The position numbers and the translations under genes are program-made. Below, one piece after another: positions 16,773 through 26,336 of a stretch of 26,336 nt of DNA. The notes below the pieces were generated by a model. The model was not told the origin of the DNA. It worked only from the letters and a program-made list of their open reading frames with translations, and searched no databases. Origin of the DNA: Chara braunii (lineage: Eukaryota; Streptophyta; Charophyceae; Charales; Characeae); the NCBI GenBank assembly GCA_003427395.1, contig BFEA01000448.1:1246812-1273147 (forward strand), given 5' to 3'. Positions within the stretch are counted from its first letter, which is position 1, and each line of letters starts with the position of its first letter.

Positions 16773-16791
16773 CTGTTATCACTGATAACAG
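16773..16791. other. 19-bp perfect palindrome
   Basis: CTGTTATCA-C-TGATAACAG, symmetric around one base. Possible protein-binding site; no target gene seen. Confidence 0.6.
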
Positions 16792-17600
16792 GTCGGTTGT
16801 CAATCCGTCGGTCTACGACTCAACCCCAATTCACCCTCAATACTCAACCTAAAAAGGCTTTAGCCCTCGTGATTTTATTTATTTTGTGAAGGTTTCACCT
16901 AGACTTTTATTGAATGACCATTTAACAGAGGTGTTGAGTACTTAATTGTGGTTGGTTGGCTGGAGGCTGGGGCTTGCATGGCTAAAGCAAGGGTTATGAG
17001 TGGGGAGGTTGGTTGGAGTTGACCCCGTGTAGCGTGTGGATCTTTGCTTGAGAGTATCATCTGATTTATGTTGAGTGATCGTGTCTTGGATTCAGATGGG
17101 CAACCCACATAACCGTCGTGAGAGTGGACTACCCACAACCTTTGTGCTTGAGTGAGACTGATTTGTACCTGTCCTGATGAAGTAAGCGTACGTTCGGGTA
17201 ACCCCCACAGGGCTAATCCCGACGGTGTCCTTTCTGTTGTTGTTGAGAACAATTATTTTTTATTATTATTTATTTATCCTTGTTGAAAATTATTTTGGTG
17301 GAACGATAAGGTTTCGGACGGAAGGGTTAGCGTGTTGTTGGTGATGCGCTAGACAACTCACCACCGCTCTAAATTCCTTCCTGCCCTAGGGGCTGCCTTA
17401 CCCCGCACCCTTGGGACACCTCAGGGTGTAGAAGACGGAAAGGCCCTCAGGCCGATTTTGCGCCCACTAAAGGGTTACCCCCCCCTTAGCGTGCGCTTCA
17501 GCCAACGCCTGAGCATCGGGAGCCACCCCATGGCCCAGAATAGGCCATTCGGGTATGGGCACCACATAATGCGCCGTCATCGCTTTTATCTGCGTAGGAC
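16792..17600. other. No gene recognised
   Basis: Mixed composition. The longest frame is minus 16899-17252 (117 codons), without a known domain. The palindromic GGCTTTAGCC lies at about 16855, a C8 run near 17479-17486, and compact GC-rich DNA follows. Confidence 0.35.
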
Positions 17601-17605
17601 TGCAT

Positions 17606-17614
17606 TATAAATAG
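17606..17614 (+). promoter_or_regulatory. TATA box
   Basis: TATAAATAG within GCATTATAAATAGG, a textbook Pol II TATA box. About 30 bp downstream the sequence is GGGTCCTATGTTCGCG; no recognisable gene follows, so it may drive an LTR-like or decayed unit. Confidence 0.4.
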
Positions 17615-17649
17615 GTATGCGTGGGTCCTATGTTCGCGCGATCTTATAC

Positions 17650-18474
17650 TAAACCTCGCGCAAGGCAGTTACCGACTTCCATTGCGTAGAGTTATGGGTT
17701 GGATACTGAAGGAACTAGGAGTGTTGTTGTATTGTGGTGTTATTTGTGGAGATTGTTGTGTGTGTGTTCGTATGTTATGCATGGGTAAGCGTGGGTGTTG
17801 TAGTGTAACGCGTGGGTGTGTAGTGCGTCCTAGTCGACCGGCGCCGAATCGTGTCTGGGACTTCAGCCCACCAGTACGACGACTCGCGTACAGGTTCGAT
17901 TTCGGGCGTTCGACCACGCGTACCCCCTATGCTACAGCGAACGAGAAACGCCCTCGGTTGGGCCACCTCTGCAATTGCATATGAAAAACTTTCGCATGTG
18001 GTTCAGTAGCTCGGCAGGGATATGCCCACCTAAGGGATGGTGACAGCTCCCGCAGGTGGAGGTAGCGGTGCCTCGCGTGACTCTGTCCTGTCGTAGGGAC
18101 TCGCGAGAGGTATGGCTGGCGCACTCGGCCGGAGCGGCAAACGCTCTCCGCGACAAGTCCTGCATAATCCTGCGTGACGCGGTCGGGAGGGTCCCCGTGC
18201 GGGACCGATGCGCTCGACACCGGTAGCATCAGCCGGTTTAGCTTACGAGCCAAGGCTCACCTTCCAACCAAATAAAGATTCGAACTTCTGCACACAATCA
18301 GTAGACTCCACGCAAAAGCCTGCGCCTGACTAAAAAACGTTAAATCCTGGGCAACTAGCTACCACTCCCTTTTTCTTAAAACTAACGAAGCCAACACCCA
18401 ATGACCTAGTGACCCACTCCCCTTCATCAGGGTGGGGTCAGGATTACGCTCTAAGGGCAAATTATCCCAAAGCC

Positions 18475-18478
<4 letters not shown>
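17650..18478. other. No gene recognised
   Basis: Open frames exist on both strands at 17682-17984 and 17927-18253, none with a known domain. A minus-strand A-box-like TAGCATAGGGGG near 17935 has no convincing B box. The second copy of the 63-bp repeat lies at 18225-18287. Confidence 0.35.
18225..18287. repeat. 63-bp dispersed repeat, copy 2
   Basis: One mismatch to 9751-9813 (CTTCC versus CCTCC). Flanks differ, except that both copies are followed a short way on by CACACAAT. Confidence 0.85.
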
Positions 18479-18526
<48 letters not shown>

Positions 18527-18530
18527 GGGG

Positions 18531-18601
<71 letters not shown>

Positions 18602-18606
18602 GGGGG
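18479..18606. repeat. Alternating poly-T/poly-G block
   Basis: T27 (18479-18505), G25 (18506-18530), one C, T49 (18532-18580), G26 (18581-18606). Lysine/proline-only frames here are meaningless. Runs of this kind next to a LINE poly(A) tail are hard to sequence and may be partly artefactual. Confidence 0.9.
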
Positions 18607-18623
18607 TTGTGAGACTTGAAAGA

Positions 18624-18643
18624 TTTTTTTTTTTTTTTTTTTT
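18624..18643 (-). other. LINE poly(A) tail
   Basis: T20 on the plus strand directly after the LINE 3' region (on the minus strand GTGCTAGTGGTG then A20). Confidence 0.75.
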
Positions 18644-19132
18644 CACCACTAGCACCTAGAGGGGACTCCAATCTATTGGTGGGGAACAACACCTGCTGGA
18701 AAACGGGTCCAGCGTCCCTTATGCAGAAGGTTGTACAACAACTACAAGAACCGTGATCCTGAGGCCTGCCAGCATTGATTGCCCTGTGTCCTAGGGGATT
18801 GACCGAGCAGGAAAGTCTGATGTGTGTAGTTGACCTGTAATATGATCCTCATCTTTTTGTATCTCTTCACCCCTTAGAGGGAGGCGCCAGCTGAATCATT
18901 GAAAACTGATACAATGTAGTAAGGATGTTCTCTCCAACCCCTTATGATGTCATAGTTAGCGGAATCATTCCCTAGGGGGCACCGGGGAGGGCTCTCCTGC
19001 TATAGCTTAGAACTGATCAGGGAATGAGGGGTCTATATTAGTCCAGTCTTTAAAAACCAGCTTGTAATCTCTCACTTCTTCTAGATCCCGTGTCCCTTCT
19101 CTTCCATCGCCACTCCATTCCACTTTTGCTAT

Positions 19133-20780
19133 TCATCCTTCTTTTTCTCCCCCTATCCAGTCCGCGCAAAAAATCATGATCCATCTCCTGACGTCCCCTG
19201 TTTGCTTAACATGGTCTAGCTGAGATCTTGTGTCTGTCCATCTTTGTGTAAGTTCCAGATAGATCTGCTGTCGAATTTGTTCCTCGATCTCTGGCCCTTC
19301 TACCCGTACCTTTTCCGTGACCAGGATACATCTTTGCCACCAAAGTGCCCATATTACCGCCCTCCTACCTAGTCTGTACATATTTTATACAAAGGTTGTG
19401 GCTGTTGCTGCCAGCGGCCAATGACCAGCTAATATAGCTCCTCAATGGTCTCCGTCTTTTTGTAGAAGGGGAACAGACTCTGACATCTTTGGCACCACGG
19501 GAGCAATAGACCCCTTTGTTCGAGATTTGTGCGATTTACCAACCAGTCATTTGTTGGCAGGCATCGGTGAGCTATCTGGCACTGCAGGGAGGTAATTTTT
19601 GCAGGTTTCAATTTTTGTTATTTAAACCATTTAATTGGTGAGAGGAGGGTGCGGTCCACGTTCAAATGCCTGACCCATCTATCATTTATCACATCTTTTA
19701 AATATTTTTTTGGCCTAAGCATCTTGTAAGCAGCTTTGACCGATATCTGATGTAGGGTAGTATGGCCTATTTTGGTTACTCCTTTCCTCTGTGTATGCTG
19801 CCAGATTCATTCTACCGGGTCCAAAGGCAGATCTTGAATTGGTCTTTCTGGCTGGAATGCCACCCTTTGTCCCTTCTCTTCCAGAACCCTTACCCTCTGA
19901 AGTGATGTTTTTTCTCTCCACAGGAAGGGTGCCCTGCTCCCTGGAGGATGCGTGCTTTATTAATGACATAGTCTTCAACCAAGGCTAGTTGAGGTGAGGT
20001 CATATGAATGAGCTCCACTCTCTACGGGGTCCCTGTACTCACCACCCAATCTCCCTCCTTCAGAGTGGGGCCCTGTTTGAGGATTCTGTAGCATTCTAGC
20101 AGGATAATTTTGATGATGTTCTCCAATGACTCTTCCACGTGGTGACAGTACCTTAATGTGCCTCGCAGCTGGTCCCCTATTTTCCAATTGTGTCTGTCCT
20201 TATCCCAGAGATCCCCAACTCTAAGTATTCCGGTTTTTACCCAACTTTTCCAGAGAGGTGATGAGCTTATCATGACGCAGCCCCTCGCGCCCGTCACCCT
20301 TCTGTTCCCAAACAGAGGCTGACGATAGATTTTCTCCCATCTGTCGGGGTAGACCTTATCCGGGGGCGGGAGTTTCCTCCAAGTTTGCAATAGGGATAGC
20401 CAAAAGCTATCCAAAATCTGTCCTCACCCTTCTGAGCCATCCCTTCCTTTTGGGAGTTTACGTGGAATTGCCCAAAAATGGTCTTCCAATTAGGTCAAAG
20501 GGTGGACCTCTTGGGGGGTTACAGGAGCCAGTCGGGCCAAATGTTCCAACGCCGGAACACACCACGGGTTTTGAGGGGAAAAGATAAGTTTTTTAATCAA
20601 TTTTACTCGTAGTGCATGTACCTGCGTAGTAGGGTCAATTATTCCCAGACCTCCCGCGTTTTTCGGCTGTATGATCGAGATCCAAGCTACCCGGCTTATT
20701 ACGTTAGCCAGTTCTCTATCACCCCTCCATAAAAAGGCCGCAACTTTTCCTTTGAGGCTCCTTAGGGCCGGTTTACTCAA
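19133..20780 (-). pseudogene. LINE ORF2, C-terminal region with Cys cluster
   Basis: Broken into frames at 20490-20780, 20022-20414, 19715-19978, 19429-19611 and 19133-19381. The first has KVAAFLWRGDREL...VAWISIIQPKNAGGLGIID, matching the FLWxG...W...PKxxGGLGI region that follows the thumb in plant LINEs. The fourth has RCLPTNDWLVNR...CQRCQ, the LPTxDxLxxR plus CxxC element (zf-RVT-like). The last has RRAVIWALWWQRCILV, like the RWAxxWxxWxxRN end of the family. The function of this part is thought to be nucleic-acid binding during target-primed reverse transcription. Confidence 0.8.
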
Positions 20781-20783
20781 GGG

Positions 20784-22227
20784 TCAAAGAAGGGATTTAT
20801 ACCATAGTGTTGCAAGGATCACGTTATTTAGCACCAGAGCACGTCCAAAGAAGGATGTGTGTTTGTTTTTCCAATTGTTCAATTTGTGTTGGACCGGGGT
20901 ACTTATCCATTCGGCATTTGTTGGGGGCCACCCTTCTGCGGTCATAGATAACCCCAAAATCCTTATCAGAGTATCTAACGACTTCCATGCGATATGCGGT
21001 AGTTCTTGCGGGTGTCCCCCTTGGTAATGAATCCACCATCCCTGTGTCTTAGACCCCCAGTTCACTCTCATGTCAGATACTCTGGTAAATCTTTCCATCA
21101 TCTGATGGATTTCCTCCGTGTTTTTGTGTGTGGCCTTCACCATTACTGTAAGATCGTCTGCGAACAGGGAGCATACTGGGATTGCATCCTCCGTGATGTG
21201 TGTGACTCTAATTTTTTAGATATTTTTATTTTCACGAAGGCGCGGTCAGCGCTTCCAGAATAATCAGAAAAAGGAAGGGGGCGATCGGGTCACTTTGGCG
21301 GACCGACCGTTGCAAATGTATAGGTGGCGTAAGACTTTCGTTGACTTAGACACAGGTGGTAGCGTTTTGATGTAATATTTGTATCCATCGTCTGAAGTCC
21401 GGTCCAAAGCTCATTTTTTCTAGACACTCATCCAGGAATAACCAATCTACATGGTCATAAGTCTTTTCAAAGTCAATAAAGACAAGGACCGCGTTCTGAC
21501 TCGACTGTTTCGTAAGTTGGAGAATCTCATGGATTAGCAGAATATTCTCTTGTATGTTCCTATTTTTCATGAAGCCTGTTTCGGCGGGATGGATGATGTC
21601 TTCCATCACTGGGATCATCCTGTTCGCCACGGCTTTGGACAATATTTTGTATACCACAGTAAGTAGTGTGATCGTTCTGTAGTTCCTAATGTCCATCTTA
21701 TCCCCTTTTTTATACAGGAGGGTGAGTACCCCTTGCCCCACCCGTTCTCCCATTCCCCCTGTTTGCCACACCTCATCATAGAAGCTCATTAAGTCTTGGT
21801 TCATGAAGTTCCATGTGTTTTCCCAGAATTCTTTCGGGAAGCCGTCTATCCCGGGTGCCTTTTCCTCCTTCATTTGGAGAAGCGCAATCCATATTTCACG
21901 TTCGGAAAGTGGGGCCTCCAATGAGTTACGTTGTTCAGGTGTCAAAACTTTATTCATGGGCTCCAAAAATTCATTGATCTGCTGATCATGGCGTGCTGCA
22001 TCTGATTTTTCTATCTGTGAGGCGAACAAATCTTTGCAAAAATCATATGTTATCTTTGTGCATCGAGCTGTAGTTATAGCTGAGTCTGATTTCTTGTCGT
22101 TAAGTTCATAGAGCGCTTCAATTGTTGGCCTTGAGGTTCGTGTTTTTGCCATACTGAAAAGTGAAAGTCCATTGCCCTCTCCGTGGAAAATTAGGAAAGG
22201 TTTGCCCTTGTCTGGGCTCCTTGCCAT
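20784..22227 (-). pseudogene. LINE ORF2, reverse transcriptase domain
   Basis: Signature blocks in order: EEKAPGIDGFPKEFW (21850-21895 region), YKKGDKMDIRNYRTITLL, AETGFMKNRNIQEN, motif A VFIDFEKTYDHVDW (about 21445-21490), motif B VRQSDPIAPFLF (about 21258-21303; the usual Gly of RQG is Ser) and motif C LFADDLTVMV (about 21140-21170). One TAA at 21346-21348 interrupts an otherwise continuous frame between motifs A and B. A frameshift between about 21160 and 21232 separates motifs B and C, and another near 22225 separates this part from the upstream linker. The FADD aspartates are intact. Confidence 0.9.
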
Positions 22228-22875
22228 CGATATCGTGCGTGTTCGAAAAGTTGATTATTAAGATCTTGTATATGATCTTGTAATTCTGCAGTTCTTTGAT
22301 CCTGTCCTTGTGAATTTTGCTCTTGTTCCGCCTCCACCAGTTCATACATAATTGCGATCTCATATTGGTATCTCTGAGCGACTAATTGTTTTGAAAATCC
22401 ATTGCTCTTTCTGACCATGTAACATAGACCGTTGTTGAACCATGCAATATGTGATTCCTGCTGTGGCCGATACCCTTTCCAAAAGTCCCAAGCCTGACGT
22501 AGATACTTCTGAAAGGATTCGGTTTTGAGCAGACAGGTGTTTAATTTATAATAGTTGGCTCCCTGGTCTGGTCGTTTTCGCAATGTTCATATCGCCATAC
22601 ACATCCTGTGATCCAATCCAGGGTAGGGGTTGATTGGAAGGATTGTTGTCGTTGACAGTCCCCCTCCCAATTCCTCTGAGGCCAAGATAAGATCAATTCG
22701 AGATTTGGATAGTCTAGCGGAGTCATTGTTATGAGTACACGTAAAGGCTCTTTCCGTAGGGTGACTACGCTTGAAGGTATCGAATAACGACAGAGAAAGA
22801 CAGAACTCTCTCAACATTCGCTCATCCTCCTCTGTGTTATATAAGGTGGTCTGGGGGACTTTCCACCTATCAAGC
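22191..22875 (-). pseudogene. LINE ORF2, C-terminal half of the endonuclease plus linker
   Basis: Encodes DRWKVPQTTLYNTEEDERML, then SRIDLILASEELGGG and LDHRMCMAI. This is the R-I-D and (S/L)DH end of AP-type LINE endonucleases, with the catalytic-region SDH written LDH. An in-frame TGA (22587-22589) follows, and the frame then resumes as LRKRPDQG...WFNNGL. The segment 22425-22875 is duplicated in inverted orientation at 23326-23776. Upstream of 22875 the endonuclease is cut off and replaced by unrelated DNA. Confidence 0.8.
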
Positions 22876-23325
22876 GAGAGATGGTTAACGGGGGTCCAAA
22901 TATTCGCCGTTTTCGTTGGCAATTGCGGTGCGAATTTCATCAAAAATTTTAAAAACAAACGATAAGAGACCATAGTGCAAACATCAAAAAAGAAAACAGG
23001 CAAAAAAAAACGGAAAAAAAAAAACAAAAAAACACTATGAAACCCTAACACAAAGACACTGTCCGAGTCAAAATGAAGCGTCCAACGACTTCAACAAAAT
23101 GCCAACTTTTTCATTATTGATCCAAACATGTTAAAACTGCACACATGACGTACCCTAAAGCACATATATATCACACAACAAGAAAAACAAGAAAAAAAAA
23201 GAAAATCAGCAGAATATGACAGTTTCAGTGCAATTCGGTGCAAAATTCGTCGAAAATAACAGCCCTGGTTAACCACGTGTGACGGTTGACGGGGCAAGGG
23301 ATTTTAATGTCGCACCGGACAGGTG
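22876..23325. other. Spacer of the inverted duplication
   Basis: A-rich, no gene. It holds a pair of related direct motifs (CAATTGCGGTGCGAATTTCA at about 22920 and CAATTCGGTGCAAAATTCGT at about 23230) and TGGTTAAC near each end. The last 40 bp are LINE endonuclease sequence on the plus strand. Confidence 0.5.
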
Positions 23326-23776
23326 GCTTGATAGGTGGAAAGTCTCCCAGACCACCTTATATGATGCAGAGGAGGATGAGCGAATGTTGAGAGAGTTCTG
23401 CCTTTCTCTGTCGTTATTCGATACCTTCAAGCGTAGTCACCCTACGGAAAGAGCCTTTACGTGTACTCATAACAATGACTCCGCTAGACTATCCAAGTCT
23501 CGAATTGATCTTATCTTGGCCTCAGAGGAATTGGGAGGGGGACTGTCAACGATAACAATCCTTTCAATCAGCCCCTACCCTGGATTGGATCACAGGATGT
23601 GTATGGCGATATGAACATTGCGAAAACGACCAGACCAGGGAACCATTTATTATAAATTAAACACCTCTCTCCTCAAAACCAAATCCTTTCAGAAGTATCT
23701 ACGTCAGGCCTGGGACTTTTGGAAAGGGTATCGGCCACAACAGGAATCACATATTGCATGGTTCAACAACGGTCTA
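23284..23776 (+). pseudogene. Inverted LINE endonuclease fragment (plus strand)
   Basis: Reads GARDFNVAPDRW (the GDFN motif, with the second Gly changed), DRWKVSQTTLYDAEEDERML, SRIDLILASEELGGG, LDHRMCMAI, TGA (23612-23614), then LRKRPDQG...WFNNGL. It is cut off at 23776, where the oppositely oriented endonuclease N-terminus begins. Confidence 0.85.
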
Positions 23777-24180
23777 TTTCCCCAAAAAAGTTTCTCTCCC
23801 AGGTTGTGTTTGGGGTGTATATAGCGAGAATAGAGACCATTTCTAGCTCCACCATCCCCAAAATTTTAACTCACCTACCCTCCTCCTCATCCTTTTCCCA
23901 GTAGACCACTTCCAATCGCGAGTCGGGGGGGATCCAAATTCCCACTCCGGAGCTACCCGGTCCCGGGGCGAAGGCCTGGTAGCTCTGGTAGGGCCAAGTT
24001 TGTTTGTGGGCCGTGTGATGATCGGGTGTATTCATTAAATGGGTCTCCTGTACACATACAACATCTAGCTACGACCTTCCTCCTACTCCTCTCATCAGAT
24101 CCTATAATGCTCTAATGTTTTCTGGGTGGCGTGACGCCAAACCATTCACATTAATCGATCTGATATCCAAATTTGCTTGC
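23777..24180 (-). pseudogene. LINE ORF2, N-terminal half of the endonuclease
   Basis: The minus strand reads DIRSINVNGLASRHPENIRA, then LDVVCVQETHL, GVGIWIPP, EVVYWEKDEEEGR and LAIYTPNTTWERNFFGEI. These are the N-x-N-GL start, the catalytic QET and the xYxPN...R..FF blocks of AP-like endonucleases. Three in-frame stops: TAG 24102-24104, TAG 24069-24071, TGA 23871-23873. It breaks at 23777 against the inverted fragment. Confidence 0.85.
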
Positions 24181-24271
24181 TGCAGTGTGCGTCTCCATTT
24201 TTGGTTTTTTCCCATATATCACTTTTACCCAATCCATTGTATGCTTTGACTTTGCAACCCTGGACCCTTGC

Positions 24272-26240
24272 TTATTTAGTTAAAAGTTGTGTCCAGTCCT
24301 GCATCTCCCAGTCGACTCCCTTATTAAGGATATTTCTCCTTAGAATTGTACAAAGGTATGTGAGTAAATCCTTTGTCGACCAGATTTTGCTAGGCTTGAT
24401 CTTTAACTGTTGAACGTCTAAGAGTGCGTTGTGTGCGTGCCAATGTAGTCCCGCCTCCTCGTTTTCTTCAAATCTCACATTAAGATCTTTGTATGCCATT
24501 TTCAAACCTTCCGTGAATACACTAATGGTGGTCGTTGCACCCGACTCATAATGGTTAGTTATAAATTTTGTAACCTCAAAAGTTTTGAGTGCCCCTTCCC
24601 TCTGCATGTACCATCCATGTAATGTCATTCCTCCATAGGCGGAGGTATACGGGTCCTCAGGTCTGTAGGAGACAGCCCCAACTCCCATTTCCCCGCTTTC
24701 TTCCTGATTGGTAAGACCAAAACCTTATCGCCCTTTAGCAGGTTCTTCTGGTAGAATCCTTTTTCAATTGAACGACGCAGTTTGGCCCGGTTTGACAGAC
24801 CCGCCTCCCCTATCTCTGCTGTCCCCCTTTCATCTTGGTCTTAGTGAGTAGTTCGTTTTTCATATCGTGTGTCCTTTTCTAGGGGGGGCTGATCAGGTGG
24901 GTATGGCGGGGGCTTGTCCTCCTTTGCTGTGTTGTGCCCAACGGCCGTTGCGGCTGCTTCGAGAGATGTGGGAGGCTGGAATTTTCTGTGAACAATGTTC
25001 CAAATCCTGTTTAGCATCTGCTGCTCATCCATGTCTCAGGTCGGGCCTTGTTGCAGGGCCTGTTTCAGGGTAGGGCTCTCGTCTAGCAAAGAGAACAGTT
25101 GTACGTACCCTTCGTCCCAATACGATTGTGATTGACCTGTGTATAAGGTCTGAAGTTGTTTAATCAGTCAGTCTGCCAAATCTCTTAACCTAGTCTCCAC
25201 ATCCTCTCCCCTTTTCGACCCCCATGACTCAGGGGTTGTATCCGTCATTTCCACATCCGGGGAGAGTGTCTGCAGGTCCCAATCCATAGGTTGGGGATCA
25301 AGTGCGTGATGGAAGGGGTCCAGTGCAGGGGGGGGAGGGTCTTCACACACTAGAGCCCCCTGAGGGGGGGTGTCCTCCCCTTAAGTCCGCTTCTCGACTG
25401 CCTGTTGGGTCTCCTCTTCTCCCTGCCCCAATAATTCTCTCCTTCTTGATTCTATCCCTCTATCTCCCTCCTTCCTTTCTTCCTTTTTCCCTTTGCTCTC
25501 CCCTTCCTTCCTATTTTCTTGTTTTCCTTGTTCTTCCCCTGGGGAGGACCCTTTTTCCCCTCCTGCTGTCTGTGGCGATTATACTTGCTGCCTCATTGTT
25601 CCTTGCTGCTGGGCTGCTATTTGGTTACCCCCGGTCTCCCCTATCTCTTCTCCTGCCCCCCCAGTCCCCCCGGTCTCTGTTCCTAGTATCTTAAATCTGT
25701 TGTTTGTCTGTTGTTTGTTGTTTGATCCGGTCAGTTGGTTTGGTCCCTTGTTTTGTCTACCAGGGGGTGCCTTCTTCTTGGACGAAGGGGATTGTCACAG
25801 TTCTCCCAAGTCCGACTTGGTGATGAAGTCTTGGGGCCTCGGTCCTGTTTGGGCCCCTGTCTGTGAGTCGGGTGTGCTTGATGCGCTGTCACCTCCGGGG
25901 GGGTGGGAGTGTGAGGGGCGCAGGTGGTTGGTGGGCCTTTCCATTTGTGCCTCCAACGATTTGGGGCGGGTCCACTGATATGGGGACTTCGTATCCCAGT
26001 TTGCCTCGCCGCTTTTCTCCCACACCCACCCCTTTATCTATGCTCCTTCTCCCGATTCATCCACATAAACCCACCCTTCATGTCCTGCGTTCACTGTCCT
26101 TCACCTAGTATTCTTGAAGGGGTCGCGCAGCAAGCGCCCTGTTGCTTTGATTCTCTTTGCTGGATGGTGCGGACATTCTGGGTAAGGGGGGAGGTGTCCA
26201 TATGCCTGGCATTTAAACCATCAGTACCTACCGGTTGTTA
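24272..26240 (-). pseudogene. LINE ORF1 (decayed)
   Basis: Lies directly upstream of the endonuclease, in the place of ORF1, whose product coats the element's RNA. Pieces: a degenerate zinc-knuckle-like WFKCQAYGH...ECP at 26170-26220 (first Cys replaced by Trp, last spacing too long), Pro/Ser/Thr-rich acidic frames at 25795-26025 and 25168-25350, 24841-25032, a Lys/Arg-rich stretch with GDKVLVLPIRKKAGKW at 24690-24840, and a final 138-codon frame at 24272-24688 ending QLLTK. Frameshifts separate these. The exact domain type is not identifiable. Confidence 0.55.
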
Positions 26241-26320
26241 AGGCCCGTGGCTCAGGCTACCGGTAGCCCGGTCGTTCCCGAGCCTCGGACTTTATTGTCG
26301 AGCCTCGAACAACCGGTAGG
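26227..26320. repeat. 13-bp inverted repeat enclosing a 14-bp palindrome
   Basis: CCTACCGGTTGTT at 26227-26239 pairs with AACAACCGGTAGG at 26308-26320; inside lies GGCTACCGGTAGCC at 26255-26268. ACCGGT is repeated three times, and AGCCTCG twice (26281, 26301). It lies at the 5' side of the LINE and may be its 5' UTR or the target sequence. Confidence 0.7.
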
Positions 26321-26336
26321 ACACAACGGAAAAAAA

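Larger units (their letters stand above)
22425..23776. repeat. Inverted duplication, 451-bp arms, 450-bp spacer, inside the LINE
   Basis: 22425-22875 (minus) and 23326-23776 (plus) are reverse complements along exactly 451 bp without net indels, differing at about 15 positions (roughly 97% by eye). Both carry the same in-frame TGA. The plus copy extends further upstream into the GDFN-like block (GARDFNVAPDRW, about 23290-23325) that the minus copy lacks. Confidence 0.9.
18624..26240 (-). mobile_element. Near full-length, decayed L1-type LINE (non-LTR retrotransposon)
   Basis: The order on the minus strand is ORF1 (26240-24272), AP-type endonuclease (24180 down to about 22590, rearranged), reverse transcriptase (about 22230-20784), C-terminal region with a Cys cluster (20780-19133), a 3' region, and a 20-A tail (T20 on the plus strand at 18624-18643). 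At 7.6 kb it has the length of a complete plant L1. Both ORFs carry several stops and frameshifts, so it is inactive as it stands. Many stops fit C-to-T change (for example CAG or CAA to TAG/TAA), as expected of methylated, silenced DNA. Confidence 0.9.

Noticed and set aside
17820-17945. tRNA-like gene near GGTTCGATTTCGGGCG
   Set aside because: A-box-like and B-box-like words lie on opposite strands and no cloverleaf forms.
18359-18692. Open frames of poly-Lys/Pro or poly-Phe/Gly
   Set aside because: Pure products of the homopolymer runs.

Overview
The window is eukaryotic nuclear-type DNA with few genes and many repeats. Four partial to near-complete U6 snRNA sequences of the land-plant/green-algal kind, a two-exon gene with a consensus GTAAGT donor, a plant-type L1-like LINE, a tRNA-derived SINE and AATAAA/poly(A)-tailed insertions all point to a streptophyte (green alga or early-diverging plant). 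I cannot fix the species from sequence alone. Almost every open frame is a chance frame or a decayed retroelement; no bacterial gene is present.

Layout. 1-590: a small, unrecognised two-exon protein gene. 590-3050: dispersed repeats (two copies of repeat A, two of repeat B, a foldback, a 48-A tract). 3240-4075 (minus): a broken gene encoding a Cys-rich/RING-like protein, with local tandem duplications. 4180-4412: two tRNA-like SINE heads (minus). 4413-6640: low-gene DNA with two inverted-repeat hairpins, one of 126-nt arms. 6950-7750: two U6 copies in tandem, the second fused to repeat B and then to a second RING fragment. 7750-10950: AT-rich block, purine-rich block, poly(A)-tailed retro-copies in opposite orientation, several short repeats. 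10950-11410: two more U6-like copies on either side of a 38-bp sequencing-library junction adapter, so the contig is probably chimeric there. 11410-14200: no gene recognised; a TGY-rich degenerate stretch. 14666-16025: an array of about 19 short hairpins. 16030-18480: unassigned DNA with short palindromes and one TATA box. 18479-18606: alternating poly-T/poly-G. 18624-26240 (minus): a nearly full-length but decayed LINE (ORF1, endonuclease, reverse transcriptase, C-terminal region) with an inverted duplication inside its endonuclease. 26220-26336: inverted repeats at the LINE's 5' side.

The most interesting object is the hairpin array. Units of about 35 nt share a CCCTTAAGTTAGGG-type core, but the outer 8-bp stems change from unit to unit while staying paired. 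The non-Watson-Crick pairs are almost all G-U when read on the plus strand, whereas the minus strand would have A-C mismatches. That is a strand-specific sign of selection on RNA structure and does not look like a simple DNA palindrome satellite.
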